Assembly (NCBI GenBank): GCA_015680685.1
Contig: MNCI01018059.1
Span: 1,318,984 to 1,382,983, forward strand
Length of the DNA stretch: 64,000 nucleotides
From: Gnetum montanum
Lineage: Eukaryota > Streptophyta > Gnetopsida > Gnetales > Gnetaceae
Direction of reading: 5' to 3'
The position numbers and the translations under genes were made by a program. The notes under the pieces are model-generated. The model was not told the origin of the DNA and did not search any database. It saw only the letters and a program-made list of their open reading frames with translations. Below are positions 10,312 to 20,039 of the stretch, in pieces; position 1 is the first letter of the stretch, and the number at the start of each line of letters is the position of its first letter.

Positions 10312-12033
10312 ATGGAACCAACTGAGGGTTTGACTTGTGCTTACATCGATAGCATAGACACATTAGAGCAAGTCCATTGCCAACTTCCAAGTCTTGACCT
10401 TGAAAATATCAATTGGGGGAAGTTGGAAATCCCTAATAAGTTTAAGCAAGAGACCCTTGAGCTAAAACCATGGCCCACCGGTATAGAATACATGTTTATT
10501 AAAAATGGAAAAGTAGTAATTATTAACATGAAGCTTGCTTCTTAACAAAAAGAAAGAGTACTGAAAGTGATAAATAAATGGTCAAAAGCCTTCACTTGGT
10601 CATATCTTGAATTAACTAGAATATATCCTAGGATATGCCAACATAGAATTTACACAGACCCCTCCATGAAGCCTTGAAGACAACCACAAAGGCAATTGAA
10701 CCCAAAGCTTAAGCAAGTGGTTAAGGAAGAAATCGAACAACTTCTAAAAGCTGGGTTCATATACCCCATTTCTGATAACGAATGGGTTAGCTCCTTAGTT
10801 ATAGTGCCTAAAAGAGGAGGCAAATGGAGGGTGTGCATAGATTTCAGGCTACTAAACATGGAAACATTCAAGGACCACTTTTCGTTGTCATTTGTTGACT
10901 AAGTCTTAAACACCATTGTCGGGCATCGCTACTATAGTTTTTTGGATAGGTACAGTGGGTACAACCAAATACAAATAGCCCCAAAAGACCAAGCCAAGAC
11001 TACGTTCACCAGTCCTTGGGGAACATTTGCATACAAACAGATGTCATTTGGCTTGTACAATGCCCCTGCAATGTTTCAATGATTAGTTCTAAGCATATTC
11101 CAACAACAGATAGAAAATGGTGTGGAGGTCTTCATGGAAGATTTCTCCACCTATGGAGCAAACTTTGATCAGGCCTTGGACCGGTTAAAGCAAGTATTAA
11201 AATGATGTGTAGAAACCAATTTAAGGCTCAACTAGCAGAAAAGCCATTTGATGGTCCAAGAAGGCATTGTACTAGGACATAAAATTTTACAAACAGGGAT
11301 AGAGGTAGACCCCGAAATGATCAAAGTTATCCAAGGAATTACTCGTCAACCAAAAACTATAAAAGATATCTAGTCATTCCTTAGACACACTAGCTACTAC
11401 AGAATGTTTATTGAGAACTTTTCAAAGGTTGCAAAACCATTGGTTGAACTAACAAAAAAGGGTGTTCCTTTCAAATGGACCAGGGAATGCAAACTAGCTT
11501 TCCAAACTTTAAAACATAAGCTTGTAGAAACACCCATTCTACAAGCTCCTAATTGGTATAGACCATTCCACATAATAACTGATACATCCAACTATGCTTT
11601 AGGAACCATACTTACATAGTTAGATGATCAAAAATGTCCTTATTACATCCACTGTGCAAGTAGGAGTATCACTGATGCACAACTTAACTACACTACAACC
11701 GAAAAAGAATTAATGGCTATAGTGTTTGCACTAGAAAAATTTAGGCACTATGTCTTGGGCTATAAGGTATTTGTACATACAGATCATAGTGCAATAAGGT
11801 TTCTAATGAATAAACCAACGGTAAGCCCTCACATCATACGATGGCTCATAATCTTACAAGATTTTGATCTTACAATGATTGATCGAAAAGGCACTGAGAA
11901 CGTAGTTGTTGATCATTTATCTCAGTTGCGATGGGACAAAAAAGAGGATGAGTACCCAATTTCTACTTATTTTCTAGATGAACTCCTCTTTGCAAGTGTA
12001 GTGAATAATCAATTAACCATGGAGACAAACTAG
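10312..12033 (+). pseudogene. Element A reverse transcriptase and RNase H (broken)
   Basis: Pol core for copying genomic RNA to DNA. RT motifs appear in order: EEIEQLLKAGFIYPI, WRVCIDFRLLN, YYSFLDRYSGYNQI, FGLYNAPAMFQ, then VEVFMEDFSTYG. The active-site box is FMED where the Athila/Tat branch has FMDD, so one catalytic Asp is Glu. RNase H follows from about 11530, with FHIITDTSNYALG (catalytic Asp present), TEKELMAIVFALEKFRHY, VFVHTDHSAIRFL and GTENVVVDHLSQL. Stops interrupt at about 10903, 11083, 11205, 11371 and 11618. The segment before RT (10312-10545) is a conserved linker. The FMxDFSxYG signature is my reason for placing A in Athila/Tat. Confidence 0.9.
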
Positions 12034-13143
12034 TATAGTAGTATTCTCACCTATCTCCGTACACAACAAACACCATAAGGGTTTGACGCTAAAATGAAAT
12101 AACAGTTTCTTCACCAAGCCAAGTATTTTATGGAAATCAATGGAAAACTTTACAAAGTATGTTCTGATGGCTTGGTCCAATGGTGTGTTCCCGATGTAGA
12201 TCAATTGTGAGTTCTCCAAGATGCTCATGAGGGNAATTTGGGGACTTGATTTTATGGGGCCGATTACACCAATGTCCAATGGAAAAGCTTATATAATTGT
12301 TGCTATTGATTACCTTACAAAATGGGCAGAAGCAGCTATTGTTAAGGATTTTACATCATCTACAGCTGGATGATTTGTTCAACAAAAAATCATAAATAGG
12401 TTTGGTGTGCCTCATGCACTTATTTCAAACAATGGTACACACTTCATAGGTGCAACTTTTCAAAAATTAATGCAACGCTTAGGGGTTGAGCACAAATTGA
12501 CTACACCATATCACTGCCTAAGCGAATGGTCAAGCTGAAGTCACCAATAGGAAGATTATGAAGATATTGACAAGAACCATTAACAAGTTTAGGCGAGACT
12601 GGAGCACTAAACTGAACAATGCTCTTTGGGCATAACACTCCACATGGAAACTCCCTATAGGCTACTCTCCTATGAGTTAGTGTACGATAAATTATCAAAG
12701 CTTCCCATTAAAACTAAGCTTTGTACACTATCCATGGCATGTGACCTCAACCTTGACCTCGATCTAGCACAAAAACAACGGTTGATGATCCTTAACCTGC
12801 TAGATGAGAATCGATTGCCTGCCCTATCATCTAACAAATTGTACAAGGCCTTCAATAAACAATGTCATGACCTAAGAATTAGGAAAGTTAAATATTAACT
12901 GGGAGATAAGGCTCTCTACTAGAATCCAATACATGTGCCACAATGTACCAAATTTCAATCGTTGTGGAAAGGACCTTATGTCATTCATGCAACTTTTCCT
13001 TTAGGGGCCATGATGATATACAAACCTGAGAGCCCAGATAAGAAATTGTTGGTCAATGTCCAACAAACCAAACCTTTCCATGAGCTTAGATTAGCCAGTA
13101 CGCATACTACCTCTATTCGTGGACAACCTTGCTCGCTATTTTA
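12034..13143 (+). pseudogene. Element A integrase (broken, zinc finger missing)
   Basis: The core domain is clear: [11 protein letters not shown] with the first Asp, [11 protein letters not shown], then ISNNGTHFIG where the second catalytic Asp is Asn, and LTTPYH. The C-terminal part shows LWKGPYVIH. The N-terminal HHCC finger, about 80 residues in relatives, is absent. DAHEG at 12217-12231 jumps to the core exactly at the single N at 12234. The missing finger may therefore be an assembly gap rather than a real deletion. Stops and shifts occur at about 12372 and 12520-12540. The frame ends near 13143, beside GTGGGGGAGATGG. Confidence 0.85.
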
Positions 13144-14704
13144 GATCTCCTCCTTCCAACTCAGTTGTGGGGGAGATGGCCACCTGTGCCAACCATTCTA
13201 GGCCCTCAGCCCTTTTTGTATTTTTTTTTACACATTTCTTCAATATTTCTTATTTTTGTTTGACATCATCATTCACATTTTTACTATTTCTTTGCTTGAT
13301 TGATTTACTTTCATTCTTCATACAATAAGTGTGCTCTTGATGGTGGATTGAAGTATGTACTATTGATTGCTAATGTTTGTTTTTTACCTCTGAATTATGA
13401 TGCTAATATTATGATATGGTTATTTTGATAAAATAGGCAATGAATCCATGTCGTCCATTCATCCATTCAACTCTGTGGTCTCCCTTCGCTTGGAACTGTA
13501 TAGTCTCTTTTTTCTAATCAACTTCTTAATAAATTGGTGGCTTGGTATTTTTCAAACTAAAGGAAGGACTCAATGGTTGAAAAAGATGTAACTTCAAGGG
13601 GATTTCATGCATTTTTACTGATCATTCTCTTGGGTTCTTGAATGCTTTTTCTTGGGTTTTCCACCATTCTGCCATCAATCAAATATCAGGAAGTTGAGTG
13701 AATAAAAATAAGTCTTTGCATGGTGTGGTTCTCATGCAAAAAAAAAAAATGTGGGGATTCAAAGCATACCCCTTAGACATAATAAAGTAATATGGGCTAC
13801 AAGCACTAGTTATGGCACTGGAAAGACATGTTACCCATGCCTGAAGGTTCCCTCTAACTAAGGCCCTTTCTTGCTTCCTGCTTCTCCATATCGCTCTTCT
13901 TAGGATGGCAATGACTTTTTGTGGAGGCATTCTTGCTGCTTCAAGAGGATGGATTGGCCACGTGTATTGATGTGAGGTCACTGAGTGTGGTTGGTTTGAG
14001 TCAATATTTGGAATGAGTTCTACTTAGTCACATAAACCATAACACACACAAGGAACTTTACATAACTTTGCTCTTGGGATTCCATTCCATTTCTACTCTC
14101 CATCTTTCTTTCCATTTCCACCTCATTTCTGGTTTTATGATTAGTCCATATCTTGGTTGATGCATTTTTTTTCCTTGGTAAATTCTTGTGGGTAAGTTTT
14201 TAACTCTTGCTTCCAACTTACATTCCTAGAGCCTACAAACTCTTTGGTTTGTTGGTTTGTTAGGGCATAAAGGGCATGAGCCTGCTTTGGGGAGGACCCA
14301 CTAGCATTCCTTTTTGGTGCAATTGTTAAGTTCTTTTCCTTAAACATTCTTTGCAATCCACCATTTCTTGTTTCATCCCCATTTTTGACATCCACTTTAT
14401 TAGCATTTCCATTGTTATTTTTCCCATCTTTCGTGTTCCTTATATTTTTTCCATCTTATTACTACTGGAGGTTCACTCTTAGTCATGGGGACCCTAGCAC
14501 AAATTTTTCAATTTCTCCATTTTACTACTTGCCTAACCCCTACACCTTGGGTAGTTATTAGTAATAAACCTCTAACCCAGTTTCTACCATAATCACAACC
14601 TACCCAATGCACTTTATATTGAGGCAAGGTATCAATTGCATTGTAGCTTACTTATCCTTGCTCATTTGTGACTATGTTGTGTGTGCAGATGGTGATTACA
14701 CAAA
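13144..14704 (+). other. Element A 3' spacer with conserved noncoding blocks
   Basis: Noncoding DNA between integrase and the 3' short ORF. It starts with CAGTTGTGGGGGAGATGG (13162-13179), a polypurine-like motif, then a T-rich tract (about 13205-13325). Block 1, GGAAAGACATGTTACCCATG.. (13820-13849), and block 2 (14229-14310), with TTTGGGGAGGACCCACT, recur in D, E and H; B keeps block 2 and a damaged block 1. No long frame is present. Confidence 0.7.
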
Positions 14705-14880
14705 CTATGGATTAGAATAGGAGGAAGCACTCAGGATGGGCTAGAGCTGGAACATTTATGCCAAGAACAAGTCTAGTCACGTGGCTATGGATAAACAACA
14801 AAGGGTGCAATCTTGGCATTGGCAGCAACACACCTCATTTTCTTTTCTCCCTCTTTCTCTTCAAGCTGTCAAGTGAAGGT
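14705..14880 (+). pseudogene. Element A short 3' ORF with hydrophobic end (broken)
   Basis: Aligned by eye with the intact 56-codon ORF of element B (17230-17400). Shared positions include GGSTQDG, LCQEQ, GYG and then GAILALAATHLIFF, a hydrophobic stretch that could span a membrane. Two in-frame stops break it, and there is no start in this frame. The sequence just upstream, TGACTATGTTGTGTGTGCAG (14671-14690), looks like an intron 3' end, as in B. It sits where Athila-type elements would carry an env-like gene. I do not know its function. Confidence 0.5.
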
Positions 14881-15070
14881 CTGGATGTCATCCATGTATA
14901 GTGTTCACCACAAAGGGCATGAACACCAATGTTGTAATATGTTTGTCGATCCATTCACTGGGCACTTTAAGTTTGTTATTCCCTGTTGCTGTCAGTTCTC
15001 ATTCAGCCAATAATCCCATACCTTCCCAATACTTTGTAAGGAACTCAAGGATAAGTTTTCATTTAGTCAT

Positions 15071-15077
15071 AGGGGTA
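15071..15077 (+). promoter_or_regulatory. Element A polypurine tract
   Basis: AGGGGTA lies directly before the 3' LTR. It is part of TTTAGTCATAGGGGTA|TGATGAG, which matches the GGGGGTA tracts of E, G and (reversed) B. It primes plus-strand DNA synthesis. Confidence 0.75.
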
Positions 15078-15873
15078 TGATGAGCCGTGATATTGCATCC
15101 TTCTATGCGATATCACGTATGCAATATTGTGGCCTACCTTGTTGCCTATAAATAAGAGGCAGGCGCATTTGATTTGCATAGTTAGTCTTAGTCCCTTATC
15201 CAAACTCTTGCCTTTTCTCCCTCTCAAAGTTAGAATTATTTTTGTGTGCCCACAGTAGGAGTCATAAAGTGAACAGATCTTTATTCGAGCATTGTGTACT
15301 TGAGCACACCTAATGTATGACAATAAAGATGAACTTTGTGATAAACCTTGCAGCATTCAAAATATATTAATTAATGTTAATTACTATTACTTAATGCTTT
15401 CCCTAGTTAATTAATGATTCTCTCTCATCCTACAACTCTCCTAAGTAAGCACACATAGTACGATCACTTTGAGCATGTGTGTAACACTTGGTAACCCAAT
15501 AACGATTAGCGTTTGGTAATCTCAGTAGTGTTGCACTAGTTCAGGATGTGTACGACAAGTGAGAACGAATACTGGTGTTAGGATCAGTTAGATCCTAGTT
15601 AATAAGTAGTCAAATTAAATTATTTACTTAGTTATCTCTCTCCTACCTCATTAGCAGTAGGACATAAAAACATAAAAAGTATAAAAATCATATGCCACAA
15701 GTTTACTTAACCATACAATCATGACATACAAGTAAGCTTGGGAAGACAACAATTGATCAATCCATTCTTGTTCCAGAAAGGCGCATAAGCACTTAGTTCT
15801 TGGAATTCGACTAGATCATGTGTGGATGCTTGTATTCATATGATTGAGCATAGGGATACCTCATCGCTCATCA
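15078..15873 (+). repeat. Element A 3' LTR
   Basis: Matches 6220-6995 over its length, with a 20-odd bp insertion near the palindrome that adds an extra half-module (GATATTGCAT at 15089-15098). TATAAATA is at 15147-15154 and the LTR ends CTCATCA at 15873. Confidence 0.92.
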
Positions 15874-16236
15874 CATACTTAGATTAATATCCATCAAACC
15901 CAAATTTTAAGAGATGAATACATAAATCATGGCAATAGTTCCTCTAAATGTGAGTATTATCTTCCATGTATTATAATGTATTATCTCTTAAACTTAATTC
16001 CTTATATGATAACTAAAATTTATAAATAAACCCAATGTTCATTCTAGGTCCTACCATATGTGAATTTTCTCTAATAACTGTATGCATGAACTGAATATGA
16101 GAAAACATCACAACTGAATAATAGTTTCATTCAAACTATAAAATTGTACATTCAAATTACATTATGGAATCAAGTCCCATCTAAACTACATGATTCTTAG
16201 ATAACTTTGGTGGCATTCCTTTTGTCAAAGGATCAG
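15874..16236 (-). pseudogene. Element C: end of RNase H and 3' leader
   Basis: On the minus strand the right edge reads DPLTKGMPP then KNHV, the classic end of copia RNase H. It joins directly to ELMIAD at 23098-23120 once element B and one ATCAG copy are removed. The rest, leftwards to 15874, is the short AT-rich tract between pol and the polypurine tract. Confidence 0.85.
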
Positions 16237-17047
16237 TGATGAGTGGCAAGGTACCCCTACACTCAACCATACAAATACGAGCGTAGCATGTGCGATCCGG
16301 TCGAACTCCATAGACCAAGTGCCTATACACCTCATGGAATACTTAGGGTTAATCATTCGTTATCTTCCCAAACTTACTTGTAGTTGTCATAGTGTATGGT
16401 TAAGTAAGTCTGAGGTATATGATTTTTATATCTTTTTTAGTTTTATCTCCTATGCTGAAAGGTGAAGGGTAGAGAAACTAATTACTAACTTTAACTAATG
16501 AACTAAGTCTAAATTAACCTAGCGTCAGCATCCATTCCCACTTACCATTCATACCCTGAACTAATGCAACCATGGCTACCAAACGCTAATCATTGCTGGG
16601 ATCACCATGCATAACGCATGTGCTCGAAGCGATCATACTGAGGCACTTAACTAGGAGAGAAGGGTTGAGAGAGAAAGTAGTAAATAACTAATAAAGCATG
16701 TAAATAACAGATAATAAATAACAATAAATAAAATCCTAAGTAGCCTATTCCATGAACTGCAAGGTTTATCTAAGAAGCTCGTCTTTATCGCCGTACACAA
16801 ACTTGTGTTCAAGTATAATGTTTGCTCGAATAAAGATCCGTTCACTTTAGGACTCCTACTGCGGGCACATGGAAAATATTCTATCTCTGGGGTGATCAAT
16901 CTGCTAGAGTTTCACTACTGTCTAGCCTAGGATCAGGAAACAAGGGAGAGCTACCTCTTATTTATAGATATGATGATGCACCACGATATCACGTACGCGA
17001 TATCGTGATGGCCGCGATATCATGTAATGCGATATCACGTCCCATCA
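16237..17047 (-). repeat. Element B left (3') LTR
   Basis: 811 bp. The TATA box reads TATAAATA on the minus strand at 16959-16966. Upstream of it are two near-palindromic modules, 16983-17006 and 17013-17040, each built on GATATC with CGTACG or TGTAATG between. Ends TGATGAG and CCCATCA. Confidence 0.92.
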
Positions 17048-17056
17048 TACCCCCAA
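17048..17056 (-). promoter_or_regulatory. Element B polypurine tract
   Basis: TTGGGGGTA on the minus strand, directly before the LTR start TGATGGG. It is preceded by CTCGAGGACGAGTTTTTATT, a block shared with D and E just upstream of their polypurine tracts. Confidence 0.75.
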
Positions 17057-17229
17057 TGACTAAATAAAAACTCGTCCTCGAGTTCTTTACAATAATATCG
17101 GGAAGGTATGGGATTATTGACTCAATGGAACTAATGGGATGAAATGTGAACATATCATCATTACAAGACACAATAAAACTGGTGTTCATGACAACAAGGG
17201 TGAACACCTTATTACATTGACATTAGGAC

Positions 17230-17400
17230 TCATTTGGCAACTTGAGAAAGAAAGAGAGAAAGAAGTTTTGCTGCTACCAACGCCAAGATTACGTCTTTCA
17301 TTGTCCATCCGTAAGCATGCCATCGATCTTGCTCCTTGCATAGCTGTTTCAACATCGCTCCATTCCAAGTGTTCCCTCCAGATCGGGTCCGTTGTTGCAT
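17230..17400 (-). CDS. Element B short 3' ORF, 56 residues with hydrophobic C-terminus
   Basis: An intact frame, ATG at 17400 to TGA at 17230-17232. The N-terminal half is polar (MQQRTRSGGNTWNG, then LCKEQDRWH). From residue 37 on it is hydrophobic (VILALVAAKLLSLFL) and could form one membrane helix. The A copy at 14705-14880 aligns across the whole length. Just upstream, GATTGTGTTATGTGTAG (about 17412-17428 on this strand) resembles an intron 3' end, so the ORF may be read from a spliced RNA. It lies in the env position, between the spacer and the polypurine tract. I know no family for it, and the short length means chance cannot be excluded. An ATG upstream in another frame was not preferred because only this frame is shared with A. 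Confidence 0.5.
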   Translation of the reverse strand: MQQRTRSGGNTWNGAMLKQLCKEQDRWHAYGWTMKDVILALVAAKLLSLFLSQVAK

Positions 17401-17428
17401 GATTATAATCTACACATAACACAATCTT

Positions 17429-19090
17429 ATATTAGCAAGGGTAATTGAATTTCAATGCAATTAATACCTTGCTTCAGTGTAAGTCCATTGGCTGAGTTGT
17501 GGTATGGCTGATTGTGGGTTTGGAGATATAATATTGACGACTATTGAAGGTGTAGGGGTTAGGAGAAAATTAAAAAAATTGGGCCCCGTACCCCCATGAC
17601 TAATTGTGAACCTCTGGTAGCGTTAGAATGGAGAAAGAAAAGGAATAAGAAAGATAGATAAAAAGGGACAACTATGACATCGATGAAATGGATGTCAAGA
17701 TGGAAATGAACAAAATAATATAGATTGCAAAAATGTCAGGGGAAAGAATTTAACTGGTGCACCAAATAGGAATGTCAGTGGGTCATCCCCAAAGCAAGCT
17801 CATGCCCTTAGTGCCCTAACAAGCCCACATTCAAAGAGTCCGTAGGCTCTGGGAATGTCCTTTGGAACAAGAGATAAAGTCCTAACCATAAGAATTTACC
17901 AAAAAGAAAACAATGCGTCAATCAAAATATACACTAATGATACAATCGGCAATGAGGTGAACAATGGAGAGAAGGGTGGAGAGAAGAGAATGGAATGGAA
18001 TCCCAATAACAAGGTGGTCTACAGCCCCTTGTGTGTTTCATGATTAATGTGACTTGGCAAATCTCATTCCAAGTTCAGCCTTAAACCAACCACTTCCAGT
18101 GAATTCACATCAATGCATTTGGCTAATCCATCCCCTTGAATAATAAGAATGCTTCCCCCAAGAGCCAACACCATTCTGATGAAACAAAGAAGGAAAGAAT
18201 GGGAAGCAAGAAGGGCCTTAGTTAGAGGGAACGTTTTTAGTTCCATAACCAGTGCTTGTACCCCAAGGGATTATTTTGTCTAAGGGATGTACTTTGAATT
18301 CTTACTTTTTTTTTCTTTTTTATTTTGTTTTGTGTTTTTATGTGTTTGTGCATGAGAACCACACCATGCAAAGACTTCTTATTTTTATTGCTCAGCTTCC
18401 GATAATTAGGTGACATCGGAACGGTAAGAAAACTCAAGAAGAAAACATCCAAGCATCCAAGAGAAAGGCCAAGACAAAAGCATCAAGTTCCCTTGAAGTC
18501 ATACCATTTTCAAACCTTGAGTCCTTCCTTAGTTTGAGAAATGCCCAGTCACTGGTTCATTAAAGTTCTTATTAGAAAAGGACTGTACATTTCCAAGCTG
18601 AGAGAGACCATAGAAACTGGTGGATGGATGGATGAAGTGAACTCATTGCCTACCATACCAAAAGAAACATACCTTAGTATAACATCGTAACTTAAAGGTA
18701 AAAACCAAACATTAGCAATCAATGAAAAATAGTTCATACCATCGGGAAGAACACTTATTGGGTGACAAACTTACAAGGTTGATCACACATGCGCACACAC
18801 ACACACACAAAATGAAAAAGTATAACAATGTTGTAAAACAAAAACAAGAAAAGTTAAAGAAATTTATAAAACAAAAATGTGTAAAACAAACATTGTAAAA
18901 CAAAAATGTGTAAAACAAAAACTTGTAAAACAAAAATGTATAAAACAAAAACTATAAAACAAAAACTGTAAAAAAAACGTGTAAAACAAAAACGTGTAAA
19001 AAAACTAAAGAGAACTGAGGGCCTCCAATGATCAGCATAGGTGGCCATCTCCCCCATGACTGAATTGCAAGGGAGAGATCCAAAGTAATG
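17429..19090 (-). other. Element B 3' spacer
   Basis: Counterpart of 13144-14704 in A. Block 2 (about 17780-17850) is present on the minus strand. Block 1 is damaged around 18230-18260. The motif CAGTCATGGGGGAGATGG lies at about 19046-19063. The T-rich tract of A appears here as an expanded minisatellite. No coding frame is supported. Confidence 0.65.
18833..18999. repeat. Minisatellite, TGTAAAACAAAAA-like units
   Basis: About ten imperfect copies of a 13-16 bp unit, TGTAAAACAAAAA, follow a CA microsatellite at about 18794-18809. It replaces the pyrimidine-rich tract that other elements have at this place. Frames through it are low-complexity artefacts. Confidence 0.85.
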
Positions 19091-19223
19091 AATGCCTATT
19101 TGAATTTTTCAAAAGTGTGCAACTTCTCCCCATTGATGTTCTTAGATTAAGGGGTGGATGTTGGTGACACTCATATTCCAATGTGTCTATGCCTTCATTG
19201 TTAACATGAGTTGTACCCCTAAT

Positions 19224-19871
19224 TCATTTCGTGCATATTGGGTTGCTCTTTCTAGTAGCTGTCAACCATGGGGTGTCTACTACTGGTGTGGTTGCTACAT
19301 ATAGGCACCTTTGAATTTGTGTTTCTTGGGCACACCGATTACATGGAAGAGATGCTGAGCATTCTTCCATGTCATCACCCTCTGAGTCACTGTATGTGAT
19401 GCACGGAACTTTCTTCTTCTTGATCTTTCCATAAATGTTTATCTTAGATATCTCCAAGGAAAGATTGCAGATCCCTAGGTATGCGTTTATTGTACTTAGC
19501 CATGGCCTTCCCATTATGATAGAGAAGTCCCCTTCGTTGTTGTTGACTTTGATCACCAGGAAATCAGCTGGGTAGGACCAACCACACATAATGGTAATTA
19601 TGTCCTCCACCAATCCCAAGGGAATGGTGATGGATTAGTCTACCAGCTCTAGTTGGATGTTGCTCTTCTTAATTTGGGGTAGGTTCCAAGCTTGATACAT
19701 CTCTTGTAAAATTAAGTTGACTCCAGAACCTGAGTCAAGAAGAGCCTTATGTGGTTTATTCTCAACGATTTGTAAATAGATTAAGGGACTCCTAGGGTCA
19801 GATAGTTTCCTGGGAAGGTGGCCTACCTTGATCCAGTCGGTTACAGTATGCATTAACATAACCATATGCAT
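19224..19871 (-). pseudogene. Element B aspartic protease (one stop)
   Basis: Minus-strand reading gives HTVTDWIKVGHL, then LLDSGSGVNLIL with the active-site triad DSG. LELVD is followed by a TAA in place of a sense codon, then SITIPLGLVEDI, YPADFLVI and IIMGRPWLS. It matches A's protease at 9526-10206 position for position. Apart from the single TAA at about 19636-19638 the frame is open. The next upstream block, KRRPFFRT (about 19975-19990), marks the gag end as in A. Everything downstream of about 19220 that should be RT is missing. Confidence 0.85.
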
Positions 19872-20039
19872 ATAGCTCTGTTGGACTAAAGGGTGCTCCG
19901 AAGTTTTGGATGATGGAGAAGTGTACCTAGACTCAACCGCTTATTGTTTTGAGAGCTTATCTGGGCTTTTGGTTCTGAAGAAAGGTCTTCTCTTTTTATG
20001 GTTGTCAGAACTAGCAGCGGGTTGAATGTTTACGGCTCT

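Larger units (their letters stand above)
6220..15873 (+). mobile_element. Element A: Ty3/gypsy (Athila/Tat-like) LTR retrotransposon
   Basis: LTRs of 776 and 796 bp start TGATGAG and end CTCATCA. They enclose a tRNA-Asp-type primer site, gag, protease, RT/RNase H, integrase, a 1.9 kb 3' region and a polypurine tract. It sits in element C between its polypurine tract and the end of its RNase H. The flanking pentamers are TATAT (6215-6219) and CATAC (15874-15878). They differ only by two C/T changes and may be a decayed target duplication. The LTR copies are about 90% alike by eye, mostly with transitions. The reading frames carry many stops and the integrase lacks its zinc finger, so A is dead. 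Confidence 0.93.

Noticed and set aside
6230-17040. Repeated GATATC palindromes as a CRISPR array
   Set aside because: They are kilobases apart, lie in LTR promoters, have no regular spacers or cas genes, and the genome is a plant's.
18854-19057. Frames rich in Phe, Cys and Tyr
   Set aside because: They translate the TGTAAAACAAAAA minisatellite on the opposite strand; low complexity only.
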